Assembly: GCA_026389255.1 (NCBI GenBank)
Contig: JAPLIF010000081.1
Span: 1-25,223 of the forward strand
Direction of reading: 5' to 3'
DNA length: 25,223 bases
Source of the DNA: Cyanobacteriota bacterium
GTDB taxonomy: Bacteria; Cyanobacteriota; Cyanobacteriia; PCC-6307; Cyanobiaceae
Shown: piece by piece, positions 15,958 to 25,021 of the stretch
How positions within the stretch are numbered: position 1 is the stretch's first letter
How the letters are laid out: each line of letters begins with the position of its first letter
Translations under genes and position numbers: made by a program
Notes under the pieces: generated by a model
Told to the model about the DNA's origin: nothing
The model's database searches: none
The model's input: the letters and a program-made list of their open reading frames with translations, nothing else

Positions 15958-16155
15958 CTAGCGCCGCAGATAACCGAGAACCCAGACCACCACAAACACC
16001 AGCGACGACAGACCCAGATACACCAGGGTCCAGCGCTGCAGGCTCTCGATCGACAGATCGAAGGGCAGCTCAATGGCATCGCCGGCGGTGCGAAAGGCCA
16101 GGGGCCCGACCTGGTGCGGCACCCCGAAGAGCGTCAGGGGGAAGCGAACGGTCAC
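15958..16155 (-). CDS. Small single-helix membrane protein, unknown
   Basis: The GTG at 16153-16155 gives 65 residues. An ATG at 16213-16215 would give a longer form with CDRPCLTC near the start. The body has a polar N-terminal half (FGVPHQVGPLAFRTAGDAIE, then LPFDLSIESLQRW) and one C-terminal membrane helix (LVYLGLSSLVFVVVWVLGY) ending in basic residues. I do not recognise the family. The gene is divergent from purT across about 140 bases. Confidence 0.55.
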   Translation of the reverse strand: MTVRFPLTLFGVPHQVGPLAFRTAGDAIELPFDLSIESLQRWTLVYLGLSSLVFVVVWVLGYLRR

Positions 16156-16292
16156 CGCAGGGGGCAGCGTGGGTCGTAGGCAGGTTAGGCAGGGGCGGTC
16201 GCACGGCGCCCCCATGGCCTGACCGGCACCCGGACGGGGGGGCCAGGCCAGCAGCCAGACAGGATGGGCATCGGTCTTAGGAGAGCGGCCCC

Positions 16293-17479
16293 ATGGCCCC
16301 AGCCCATCCACCCCGCTTGCCTTGCACCCTGATGCTGCTGGGCAGCGGCGAGCTGGGCAAGGAAGTGGCGATCGCCGCCCAGCGGCTGGGCTGCCGGGTG
16401 ATTGCGGTGGACCGCTATGCCGGCGCCCCGGCCATGGCCGTGGCCCATGCGGTTGAGGTGATCCCGATGACCGACCCGGAGGCCCTCAAGGCGGTTGTGC
16501 GGCGTCACCGGCCCGATCTGGTGATTCCGGAGATCGAAGCCCTCGCGGTCGATGCCCTGGTCGAACTGGAGGCCGAGGGCATCACGGTGATCCCCACCGC
16601 CCGCGCCACCGCCATCACGATGAACCGCGACCGGATCCGCGACCTGGCCGCCGAAATGCCTGGGATGATGTTCCGGATGGGTGTGATCGCCTTGCTGCCT
16701 TGGCCGCCGCCGCCGCAGCCCTGGGCTGGCCCGTGGTCGTCAAGCCGGTGATGAGCTCCTCCGGAAAGGGGCAAAGCGTGGTGAACGGCCCCGACGACGT
16801 GGCCATGGCCTGGGCCGCGGCCCAGGCAGGGGCCCGGGGCAGCGGCACCCGCGTGATCGTGGAGGAATTTCTGCGCTTCAGCCTGGAGATCACGCTGCTG
16901 ACGGTGCGCCAGTGGGAGGGTCCCACCCTGTTTTGTCCACCGATTGGCCACCTCCAGGAGCGGGGCGATTACCAATGCAGCTGGCAACCGGCCGCCATGG
17001 GGGAGGCCCAGCTGCAAGCCGCCCAGGCGATGGCCCGCCAGGTGACGGACCACCTGGGCGGCGCCGGCCTGTTCGGGGTGGAGTTCTTTCTCTGCGGGCC
17101 CCAGGGAGCCGAGGAAGTGGTGTTCTCCGAGCTCTCGCCCCGGCCCCACGACACCGGATTGGTCACCCTCATCGGCCAGAATCTGAGCGAATTCGAGCTG
17201 CACGTCAGGGCGGTGCTGGGTCTGCCGATCCCCGCCATCCGCTCCCTGGGGCCCGCGGCCAGCCGGGTGGTGCTGGCCACCGCAACCCACGACCAGGTTG
17301 CCTATGGCGGTGTCGCCGAAGCCCTGGTGAATGCCGATACCCAGCTGTTGCTCTTCGGCAAACCGGATGCCAGGCCCCACCGGCGCATGGGTGTGGCCCT
17401 CGCCCTGGGGGCCGACGAGGCGGAGGCCCGCCACAAGGCCGATGGGGCCGCCGCCTGTCTGCGGGTCGGACCCGGCTGA
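16293..17479 (+). pseudogene. purT: Frameshifted purT (GAR transformylase 2)
   Basis: PurT makes formyl-GAR from GAR, formate and ATP in purine synthesis. An AGGAG ribosome site (16279-16283) precedes the ATG at 16293. The first frame reads [16 protein letters not shown] PurT sequence, with [20 protein letters not shown] at the N-terminus and [17 protein letters not shown] up to 16655. It then becomes unrelated and stops at 16751. A second frame from about 16700 carries [20 protein letters not shown] (the ATP-grasp lysine/glycine loop), FGVEFFLCG, FSELSPRPHDTG and the remaining C-terminus to 17479. The two frames differ by one base modulo three. The joining segment (16656-16699, 44 bases) matches PurT in neither frame, where about 51 bases are expected. 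Cyanobacteria can carry purN as well, so loss could be tolerated. A sequencing error remains possible. Confidence 0.85.
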
Positions 17480-17480
17480 C

Positions 17481-18464
17481 ATGGTGCCCCGTGATTGGGG
17501 CACTATGGGTCAGGCTTACTTCTCCCTATCTGTGCTGAAGAGACCCAGGGACGCCAAGGAACCTCTGGGATCCGTCACCACCCTGAGGCCCCGTCGCCGG
17601 CCCCGCCGCCGCAAGTTGCCCTGGCTGACCTTCGTGCTCGGCCTGTCGTTGGGGTACGGACTGGCCAAACCCGCCGCCGTGGCCCAGCTCTCGGCCAGCC
17701 TGGGCGAGGGCGCTGGCCTGTTGCAACAACTCCTCGATCCCCTTGGGATAGGGCGGCGTCAAGTGCTGGTGCTGGGCACCGACAAGGTGGGCGATAACAC
17801 CGATGTCATGTTCAGCGTGCGGGTTCAAGACGGTGAGACCCACATCATCCAACTGCCCCGCGACACCTACATCGCCTCTGGGCGTCTCGGCGTCGTCAAG
17901 GCCAATGCCCTCTACGGCCAGGCCGGCATCGCCGAGACCAAACTGGAAATGGGTCGCCTGCTGGGCATGCCCCTCGATCGCTACATCAAGGTGAATCTGG
18001 ACGCGGTGGCCCGGGTTGGGGATGCGTTGGGAGGCGTGGAAGTGGATGTGCCCAAACGAATGGTTTATGTCGATCGCAGCCAACACCTGACCATTGATCT
18101 CTACCCCGGTCGCCAGGTGCTCAAGGGGGACGACCTGCTGGGCTTCCTACGCTTTCGCCATGACGAGGCCGGCGACCTGGGACGCATGGAACGGCAACGG
18201 CTCGTGCTCAACGAGGTCTTCCGCAAACTGATTCAACCCGCCACCCTGGCCCAGCTGCCCGCCCTGATCAAAATCGCCGGGGAGGATATCCACACCGATC
18301 TCTCGGCCGTGGAGATCACCCAATTGGCGGCCCGTCTGGGTCACACCCAGCTGAACACGGAGCGGCTGGCGGGTCGCCCCTACTGGGAAGACAACCTCAG
18401 CTACTGGATGCCCGACTCCAACAAGGAGCATCCGGCCGAGAACGACGCCCCGCCTCCCCGTTAA
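17481..18464 (+). CDS. LytR-CpsA-Psr (LCP) family protein
   Basis: The protein has 327 residues from the ATG at 17481 (one base after the purT stop); an ATG at 17505 is an equally good start. A basic N-terminus (RPRRRPRRRK) leads to one membrane helix (LTFVLGLSLGYGLAK), then the extracytoplasmic LCP domain. Key elements are VLVLGTDKVGDNTDVMF with Asp101 and Asp108, IQLPRDTYI with Arg127, DAVARVGDALGGVEVDVP, and FLRFRHDEAGDLGRMERQR with its Arg and Asp cluster. LCP enzymes move lipid-linked glycopolymers onto the cell wall in Gram-positives; the cyanobacterial role is less clear. It follows purT closely and converges on uvrA with a ten-base gap. Confidence 0.88.
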   Translation: MVPRDWGTMGQAYFSLSVLKRPRDAKEPLGSVTTLRPRRRPRRRKLPWLTFVLGLSLGYGLAKPAAVAQLSASLGEGAGLLQQLLDPLGIGRRQVLVLGTDKVGDNTDVMFSVRVQDGETHIIQLPRDTYIASGRLGVVKANALYGQAGIAETKLEMGRLLGMPLDRYIKVNLDAVARVGDALGGVEVDVPKRMVYVDRSQHLTIDLYPGRQVLKGDDLLGFLRFRHDEAGDLGRMERQRLVLNEVFRKLIQPATLAQLPALIKIAGEDIHTDLSAVEITQLAARLGHTQLNTERLAGRPYWEDNLSYWMPDSNKEHPAENDAPPPR

Positions 18465-18474
18465 CGGTCAGGGA

Positions 18475-21400
18475 TCAGGCCGCTTCCACCTGCGGCGGGT
18501 GCTGGGCCAGCACCTGCTTGAGATACCTGCCCGTATGACTGGTGGAATGCTCGGCAACCTCTTCTGGGGTTCCCGTCACCACGATCTCGCCGCCCTTATC
18601 GCCCCCTTCGGGACCCAGATCAATCAACCAATCGGCGCAGCGAATCACATCGAGGTTGTGCTCAATCACCAGGATTGAATTGCCCTTATCGACCAGCCGT
18701 TGCATCACCTCCATCAACTTATGCACGTCATAGAAGCTGAGGCCGGTGGTGGGTTCGTCAATCAGATAGAGGGTTTTGCCGGTGGCGCGCTTGGAGAGTT
18801 CGGTGGCCAGCTTGACCCGCTGGGCCTCACCCCCGGAGAGGGTGGGGGCGGGCTGGCCAAGCTTGATATAGCCCAAGCCCACATCCACCAGGGTGCGCAG
18901 CCGATCGGCGGCCTGGGGAATGGCGGCAAATTCCTCGGCGGCCTGCTCGACCGTCATTTCGAGCACATCGGCGATGGTGTGGCCGCGGTAGGTCACCTGT
19001 AGGGTCTCGCGGTTGTAACGGGCGCCCTTGCAAACGTCGCACTGCACATAGACATCCGGCAGAAAATTCATCTCGATGACGTTGACGCCCTGCCCCCCAC
19101 AGGCCTCGCAACGCCCCCCTTTGACATTGAAACTGAACTGCCCCACCTGATAGCCCCGGGCCTTGGCCTCCACGGTGGCGGCAAACACCTGGCGGATCGG
19201 ATCGAAGGCGCCGGTGTAGGTGGCTGGATTGGAGCGGGGCGTGCGCCCGATCGGGCTCTGGTCGATGACGATCACCTTGTCGATGGCCTTGATGCCCCGC
19301 AGCTCCTCCAGTCCCGCCGGGAAAGGCACCTTGAGTCCCAGCTGGTGCTCCAGGGCTGGGTGCAACAACTCATTCACCAGGGTGCTCTTACCACTGCCAC
19401 TCACCCCGGTCACCGCCACCAGCCGCCCCAGGGGAATGTCGACATCAATGCCGCGGAGGTTGTTGCGGTTGCAGTTGACGAGCCGCAAACGCCGGCTTCC
19501 CGCCTCGCGGCGACTGGCGGGGGTGGGGATGGAGCGGCGGCCGCTGAGGTAGGCGCCGGTGAGGGAGTCCTCCGCCTCAAGCAGGTTCTGCAGGGACCCC
19601 TCGGCGACGATATGGCCGCCGTGAACGCCGGCACCGGGGCCAATATCCACGAGGTAATCGGCAGCTCGGATGGTGTCCTCATCGTGCTCGACAACGATGA
19701 GGGTGTTGCCCAGATCACGCAGCTTGGTGAGGGTGGAAAGCAATCGGTCGTTATCCCTCTGGTGTAGGCCGATGCTGGGTTCATCCAGCACGTACAACAC
19801 CCCCGTCAGGCCGGCGCCAATCTGGGTAGCGAGGCGAATGCGCTGGGCCTCACCGCCCGAGAGGGTCATGGCGGGCCGATCCAGGCTGAGGTAATCGAGG
19901 CCTACGTCCAGCAGAAAACGCAAGCGCATGCGGATTTCACGCAGCACCAGGTCGCCGATCTGGATCTGGCGCTCATTGAGGAGGGGGGGGGACCCTGCGG
20001 CGGAGCCCACCCCCATCAGCGCTTCGACGCCGGCAAGGGTTTCGGCCACACTGACCGACGTCAATTGGTGAATGGCATAGGGACCGACCTTGACCGCCAG
20101 GGCCTCGGGGCGCAGACGCAGTCCCCGACAGATGGAGCAGGGCACCAGGTCCTGAAATTTCTCCAGCTTCTGGCGCACCGCCTCACCGCCGGCATCCCGC
20201 AACTGACGCTCCAGGGTGGGGAGGATGCCCTCAAAGGGGCGGGTATAACTCTGGCCCTTGCGATAGCGGCTGTCGGCCTGAATCGAGATGGGTTCTTCGC
20301 TGCCATGCAGCAACATCTGACGCTGGCTATCGCTGAGCTGATTCCAGGGGGTTTTGAGTTCGAAGCCACAGGCCTCACCCACGGAAATGAGTAAGGAGAA
20401 GTAATAGCTATTCTCCTTATCGCTCCAGGGGGCGACAGCCGCATAAACGGGCAGGGAGGGATCGGGCACCACCCGTTCCAGGGTGAACTGGCGCAGGAAG
20501 CCGATACCGTGGCAGTCGGGGCAGGCGCCATAGGGACTGTTGAACGAAAACAGCCGCGGCGACAGCTCCTCAATCACGGCGCCGTGGACAGGGCAGGCAA
20601 AATTTTCGGAATAGAGGCGTTCCCGCTCCTGGCCCTCCGGCAGGGATTCGCCCTCCCGGGGCACGACTTCCACCAGGGCCAGTCCCTCACCGCGCTTCAG
20701 GGCGGTCCGCAGGGAATCGGTCAGCCGCTCGGTGATGCCCTCGCGGGCCACCAGGCGGTCCACGACCACCTCGATGTTGTGGGCGTGGTTTTTATCGAGT
20801 TCGATGTTGTCCGCCAGCTCCCGCACCTCCCCGTTGATGCGCACCCGGGCGAAACCCTCCGCCACCAGCCCCGACAACAGCTTGACGTGGGTGCCCTTTT
20901 TGCCGCGCACCACCGGCGCCAGCAGCTGGAAGCGGGTGCCCTCGGGCAGGGTGATGATCTGGTCCACCATTTGGTCGATGGTTTCGGGCCGGATCGGACG
21001 CTCGCACTGGGGGCAGTGGGGTTCACCGGCGCGGCCAAACAGCAGCCGCAGGTAGTCCTGGATTTCGTTGACGGTGCCGACGGTGGAGCGGGGGTTGTGG
21101 CTGGTGGATTTCTGGTCGATGGAAATCGCCGGCGACAGGCCCTCGATGGCATCGACATCGGGTTTGTCCACCTGGCCCAGAAACTGGCGGGCATAGGCGG
21201 ACAAGCTCTCCACGTAGCGCCGCTGACCCTCGGCAAAGATCGTGTCAAAGGCCAGGGAGCTCTTGCCGCTGCCACTAACGCCGGTGAACACGATTAATTT
21301 GTTGCGCGGAATCGTGAGATCGACGTTGCGCAGGTTGTGCTGACGGGCGCCCCGCACCCGGATCACATTGTCCAGGCTGCCGCCATTGAGGGTCTGGAGA

Positions 21401-21477
21401 GCGGCCTTCTCGACCACGGTGGCTTGATGGGATCGCAGAGGCTGGCCCTTGCCGGCAGCATTGGTGGCGCGGGGCAT
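18475..21477 (-). CDS. uvrA: UvrABC excinuclease subunit A
   Basis: UvrA is the ATP-binding damage-recognition subunit of nucleotide excision repair and works with UvrB. The 1000-residue product starts at the ATG at 21475-21477; longer in-frame versions add unsupported residues. Two ATPase halves are visible. The first has GVSGSGKSSLAFDTIFAEGQ (Walker A near 66-73) and LSGGEAQRIRLATQIG. The second has GVSGSGKSTLVNELLHPALE and LSGGEAQRVKLATELSKR, with DEPTTGL nearby. Zinc sites appear as CPQCERP and CEACGGQGV...CDVC. The protein is full length with no lesion seen. No terminator separates it from the convergent LCP gene. Confidence 0.97.
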   Translation of the reverse strand: MPRATNAAGKGQPLRSHQATVVEKAALQTLNGGSLDNVIRVRGARQHNLRNVDLTIPRNKLIVFTGVSGSGKSSLAFDTIFAEGQRRYVESLSAYARQFLGQVDKPDVDAIEGLSPAISIDQKSTSHNPRSTVGTVNEIQDYLRLLFGRAGEPHCPQCERPIRPETIDQMVDQIITLPEGTRFQLLAPVVRGKKGTHVKLLSGLVAEGFARVRINGEVRELADNIELDKNHAHNIEVVVDRLVAREGITERLTDSLRTALKRGEGLALVEVVPREGESLPEGQERERLYSENFACPVHGAVIEELSPRLFSFNSPYGACPDCHGIGFLRQFTLERVVPDPSLPVYAAVAPWSDKENSYYFSLLISVGEACGFELKTPWNQLSDSQRQMLLHGSEEPISIQADSRYRKGQSYTRPFEGILPTLERQLRDAGGEAVRQKLEKFQDLVPCSICRGLRLRPEALAVKVGPYAIHQLTSVSVAETLAGVEALMGVGSAAGSPPLLNERQIQIGDLVLREIRMRLRFLLDVGLDYLSLDRPAMTLSGGEAQRIRLATQIGAGLTGVLYVLDEPSIGLHQRDNDRLLSTLTKLRDLGNTLIVVEHDEDTIRAADYLVDIGPGAGVHGGHIVAEGSLQNLLEAEDSLTGAYLSGRRSIPTPASRREAGSRRLRLVNCNRNNLRGIDVDIPLGRLVAVTGVSGSGKSTLVNELLHPALEHQLGLKVPFPAGLEELRGIKAIDKVIVIDQSPIGRTPRSNPATYTGAFDPIRQVFAATVEAKARGYQVGQFSFNVKGGRCEACGGQGVNVIEMNFLPDVYVQCDVCKGARYNRETLQVTYRGHTIADVLEMTVEQAAEEFAAIPQAADRLRTLVDVGLGYIKLGQPAPTLSGGEAQRVKLATELSKRATGKTLYLIDEPTTGLSFYDVHKLMEVMQRLVDKGNSILVIEHNLDVIRCADWLIDLGPEGGDKGGEIVVTGTPEEVAEHSTSHTGRYLKQVLAQHPPQVEAA

Positions 21478-21707
21478 GAAAAGCCTTCGGCAGCCGCCGA
21501 TTCTAGGGACGTAGGGTGAGACATGTTGCCGAGCCAAGCTCCACACCCCTCCAGCAGGGATAGGCCGAGGGGAAAACCCATCAACACGAAGGTTTGCCAA
21601 GCTGATCATCCCGCTCCAAATCAACTACGATGGGGGAGGGATTGAAAATCAAAATAACAAACCCTGCGGGCTCCAAGATCGCCACCAAACAAGACCGAAG
21701 GCATTAA

Positions 21708-22472
21708 ATGTTAGTTAGCGTGATCACCCCCACCAGATTGGCCCCAGATCGGCTGGCCATGCTGGTGGAATTGAACCGAAGTCTCCAACTTAATCATTGC
21801 AACGTTGAACATGTCATCGTCGTCGATGGCAACAATCAAGACACCATTCCCCTGGAGATCCGCCAGCAAGCCACCGTCATCGGCTCCTCCCGACCCATCG
21901 GCCAAGCCGCCTGCCGCAATCTTGGCCTAGTCGCCGCCCGCAGAGCCTGGGTGACCAGTGCCGACGATGATGACTTATTGCCGCCCCACTCGATCGACCA
22001 ACGCCTGCAAGCCATCCAGGGTCAACCCAGCGCTCTTTGGGCGGCCGGATATTTAGGTGGAGATTCCAGCGTAGAAACGCAGATCATGGCGGCAGGCCCC
22101 TGCGCGCCGGGGGATGTATGGCGTGCTTGGCCCACACCGAAGCACAACATTCCCCTCGGCCCCACCAGCCTGTTGGTGGAAACCAATTTACTGAAGAGAA
22201 TCGGCGGTTGGATGGGCCTCTCCCAAGGCGAAGACCTCGGCATGATGATGGCCGTGACCTGTACGGCACCAGGGGTTTTGATTGATGCTTGTGTTTATCA
22301 CTATCGAATGCATGGAAACCAAATGACGAAATCCCACTGGTTTGATGAATTGGAACTGCTCTCGCGCACCTGCGCCTGGCAGCGGGGCGAACAAATCCTT
22401 TCCCATTCCGTCAGTTCCTTCCATCGAAAGCCCGCCATCCTCGCCATGGCAGCGGGCCGCTCGCCGGGCTGA
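21708..22472 (+). CDS. Family 2 glycosyltransferase
   Basis: The 254-residue protein has a GT-A fold start, MLVSVITPTR. It shows the nucleotide-sugar/metal motif SADDDDLLPP (Asp86-89), the acceptor-base region SQGEDLGMMM (Glu175-Asp176) and the C-terminal HYRMHGNQMTKSHW motif found in many bacterial GT2 enzymes. It should add a sugar to a glycan or lipid carrier at the cytosolic membrane face; donor and acceptor are unknown. No membrane helix is seen. The 230-base region upstream (21478-21707) holds no gene and has an AT-rich patch near 21640-21660. The gene is visibly less GC-rich than its neighbours and stands alone. Confidence 0.83.
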   Translation: MLVSVITPTRLAPDRLAMLVELNRSLQLNHCNVEHVIVVDGNNQDTIPLEIRQQATVIGSSRPIGQAACRNLGLVAARRAWVTSADDDDLLPPHSIDQRLQAIQGQPSALWAAGYLGGDSSVETQIMAAGPCAPGDVWRAWPTPKHNIPLGPTSLLVETNLLKRIGGWMGLSQGEDLGMMMAVTCTAPGVLIDACVYHYRMHGNQMTKSHWFDELELLSRTCAWQRGEQILSHSVSSFHRKPAILAMAAGRSPG

Positions 22473-22508
22473 AGGGGAGGGCCGCCACCAGGCGCCTTGG
22501 ATCGCTTT

Positions 22509-23513
22509 CTATAAAGAATCCATCTGGGGCCAGGCCGGACAGCCGGCCAACAGCTCCTGACTCACCTGCCAGAGGCGCTGGCACTGGCTGGCATTGAGGG
22601 CCGCGGCAGCGACCGGCACCGACTTGGGCCACCCCCCCATCCCGCCGAAGCCATCGGGGCCGAAATGCCCAGCCGACGGAGCTTCTGGGGCCGTGGCGGC
22701 GTAAAGCTGGGGCAGGGCCCCCATGGCGGCGCTCTGAAACAGGGGATCCATCAGCCGATAAGCAATGGGTTCGAACCAGGACCCACTGGCGGCCACCGAG
22801 GAGGGCTGCAGGGAGGTGCGGGCCAGGCCGGGATGGGCCGCCAGGGCACGGATGGCGGCATTCGAGGCATCAAGCCGGCGCTGCAGCTCGAGGGTGAACA
22901 TCACATTGGCGAGCTTGCTCTGGCCGTAGGCCTTCCAGCGGTCGTAACGGCGCTCGCCCTGGAGATCGTCGAAGTCGATGCGACCGAAGTACTGGGCTCC
23001 GGAGGTGACGGTGACGATCCGGGCGTCCGATTGGCCCCTGAGCAGGGGCAAAAGGGCCTGGGTGAGGGCGAAGTGGCCCAGATGGTTGGTGCCGAACTGG
23101 AGCTCGAAGCCGTCCCGGGTCAGGGTGCGGGGAGGGCCCATGACCCCGGCGTTGTTGATCAGCAGATCGAGGCGGCCGTAGCGCTGGGCCAGGCTGTCGG
23201 CGGCGGCGGCGACGCTGGCCAGGTCGGCCAGATCGAGGCTGAGGCAATCGAGGGCGCCCTGGGACGAAGCGGGGGAAGCTGGGTTTGGACGGGCCAGGTC
23301 GGCCAGGAGCTGGGCCCGGGCCGCCGCCGCCTTCTGGGGCGAGCGACAGGCCAAGACCACAGTGGCTCCATGGGCCACAAGGGCGCGAGCTGTTTCGAAA
23401 CCCAGACCACTGTTGGCCCCGGTGACCAAGGCCAGGCGTCCGCTTTGGTCGGGGATCGCCGCGGCGCTCCAGGGGCCGGAGCGGGCTGGGGCAGGGCCAG
23501 GGGCGATCGACAT
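22509..23513 (-). CDS. Short-chain dehydrogenase/reductase
   Basis: The 334-residue protein starts at the ATG at 23511-23513. It shows the cofactor loop [17 protein letters not shown] (TGxxxGxG at 31-38), a likely NADP preference from the nearby ACRS arginine, NNAGVMGPP (120-127), and the catalytic Ser171 with YGQSK (Tyr196, Lys200). The layout and the [20 protein letters not shown] segment resemble the protochlorophyllide-reductase/retinol-dehydrogenase-like branch of the SDR family. The substrate cannot be named from sequence. The gene is divergent from the efflux gene across 161 bases. Confidence 0.88.
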   Translation of the reverse strand: MSIAPGPAPARSGPWSAAAIPDQSGRLALVTGANSGLGFETARALVAHGATVVLACRSPQKAAAARAQLLADLARPNPASPASSQGALDCLSLDLADLASVAAAADSLAQRYGRLDLLINNAGVMGPPRTLTRDGFELQFGTNHLGHFALTQALLPLLRGQSDARIVTVTSGAQYFGRIDFDDLQGERRYDRWKAYGQSKLANVMFTLELQRRLDASNAAIRALAAHPGLARTSLQPSSVAASGSWFEPIAYRLMDPLFQSAAMGALPQLYAATAPEAPSAGHFGPDGFGGMGGWPKSVPVAAAALNASQCQRLWQVSQELLAGCPAWPQMDSL

Positions 23514-23566
23514 GGTGGGGCTCACGGGGCTTGGATGGGGCCAAAACAAGGCCTTCACCGTATTGG

Positions 23567-23628
23567 GGCCCAGGGGGTATCGGGCACGGAGAAGCTTGTT
23601 GATCAGCGGCGAGATCGCCCCCTGGGCC
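23567..23628. promoter_or_regulatory. 11-base inverted repeat between the SDR and efflux genes
   Basis: GGCCCAGGGGG (23567-23577) and CCCCCTGGGCC (23618-23628) are a perfect match in inverted orientation, separated by 40 bases. It lies in the only non-coding space between two divergent genes and may be a shared operator or promoter element. No regulator gene is seen in the window. Confidence 0.4.
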
Positions 23629-23674
23629 AACGGCCTAAAGTGGAAATTCGGCACCCGGCCCCCGCAGCGTCCTC

Positions 23675-25021
23675 GTGGCAGCACCCGCCCAGAACGCCCC
23701 CAAGCCCACGGTGGCCCCCGCCCTGGCCCTGGCCTTGGTGGTCCTGGCGGCCCTCGCTGGTGTTGGAGCCTGGCAATGGCAACGCAACGAGGAGCAGAAA
23801 CGGCAGCAGGCCGTGGACCGGGAAACGGCGGCGGTCGTCCGGGAGGACATCACCGTCAAGGTGAGCGCCACCGGCGTCATCCGACCGGTGGCGCCGGTGA
23901 ACATCAGCCCCAAGCAACCGGGGCGGATTGAACGGCTGCTGGTGGAGCAGGGGGATCGGGTGGCAGCGGGCCAGCTATTGGCCCAGATGGATGCCAGCAA
24001 TCTGCAGGGCCAGCGCCTAAGCGCCAGAGGTGAGCTGGCTGCCGCCGAGGCCAACCTCAGCAAGCTGGTGGCCGGCAATCGCCCTGAAGAAATCGCCCAG
24101 GCCCGCAACGCGTTCAACGATGCCCAGGCCCAGCTGGTGGCGATTCGTTCGTCGTATTCCAGCAATACAACGCTGTTTGAGGCCGGGGCCCTGGGCCGGG
24201 TCGCCTACGACGCCAGCGCCGCCCAGTACCGGGCCGCCCAGGAAAAAGTCCAGGGCACCCAGTCGCAGCTGCAACTGCTGCAGGCCGGCTTCCGCAAGGA
24301 GGACATCGCCCTGGCCCGCGCCCAGGTGCTCAAGGCGAAGGGCAGCCTGCAGACCATCGACAGCCTGATCGAGGACACGATGATCCGGGCGCCGTTCGCC
24401 GGGGTCATCACCCAGAAGTTTGCCGATGTGGGCGCCTTCGTGACACCGACCACCTCCGCCAGCGCCACCAGTTCGGCCACCTCCAGCTCGATCGTGGCCC
24501 TGGCCGGAGCCCTGGAAGGCCTGGCCAATGTTTCGGAAGTCGACATCGGCAGCATCCATCCCGGCCAGGCGGTGGATTTGCTGGTGGATGCCTACCCGCG
24601 CCGTCCGGTGCCGGCACGGGTGCGGCTGATCGCCCCGGAATCGGTGGTGGTGCAGAACGTCACCAGCTTTCAGGTGCGGCTGAGTCTGCCCGCCGAAAGC
24701 GGTCCGAGGCTGATGTCGGGCATGAATTTCACCGCCAACTTTCTGGTGGGACGCCATGACAATGCCCTGTTGGTGCCGACCTCGGCGATCGTCAGCCAGG
24801 AGGGGGGAACGGGCGTCCTACTGCACCAGGCCGGCGGCAAACCCCGCTTCCAGCCGGTGCGGGTGGGGGCCACGGTGGGACCCCAGACGGAGGTGTTGAG
24901 CGGAATCAAGCAGGGCCAGCGGGTGTACATCAGCTTTCCGGGGCAACGCAAACCCAATGACAAGCCGGTGAAGAGTGGATCCCCGTTCCAACCCGCCGGC
25001 GGTGGCCGCGGGATTCGATGA
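23675..25021 (+). CDS. HlyD/MacA-type membrane fusion protein
   Basis: This is the periplasmic adaptor of a tripartite efflux or export pump. The 448-residue protein starts at a GTG (23675) and has one N-terminal membrane helix ([19 protein letters not shown]). A barrel-sandwich half follows ([17 protein letters not shown] and [17 protein letters not shown]), then an alpha-hairpin region (about residues 105-235, rich in Ala/Gln/Leu). The second barrel half is [20 protein letters not shown], followed by the beta-barrel and membrane-proximal domains. A permease gene overlaps its stop codon. No ribosome site of normal type is visible before the GTG. Confidence 0.88.
   Translation: MAAPAQNAPKPTVAPALALALVVLAALAGVGAWQWQRNEEQKRQQAVDRETAAVVREDITVKVSATGVIRPVAPVNISPKQPGRIERLLVEQGDRVAAGQLLAQMDASNLQGQRLSARGELAAAEANLSKLVAGNRPEEIAQARNAFNDAQAQLVAIRSSYSSNTTLFEAGALGRVAYDASAAQYRAAQEKVQGTQSQLQLLQAGFRKEDIALARAQVLKAKGSLQTIDSLIEDTMIRAPFAGVITQKFADVGAFVTPTTSASATSSATSSSIVALAGALEGLANVSEVDIGSIHPGQAVDLLVDAYPRRPVPARVRLIAPESVVVQNVTSFQVRLSLPAESGPRLMSGMNFTANFLVGRHDNALLVPTSAIVSQEGGTGVLLHQAGGKPRFQPVRVGATVGPQTEVLSGIKQGQRVYISFPGQRKPNDKPVKSGSPFQPAGGGRGIR

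Noticed and set aside
16505..17503. Minus-strand ORF opposite purT
   Set aside because: It is a shadow of the real but frameshifted purT, with no independent support.
22768..22790. GGTTCGAACC-like stretch resembling a tRNA T-arm
   Set aside because: It lies within SDR coding sequence (SWFEPIA), and no acceptor, D or anticodon stems can be drawn around it.
22665..23864. Plus-strand ORF across the SDR gene into the efflux gene
   Set aside because: It is an antisense shadow of the SDR gene that also crosses the divergent promoter region.
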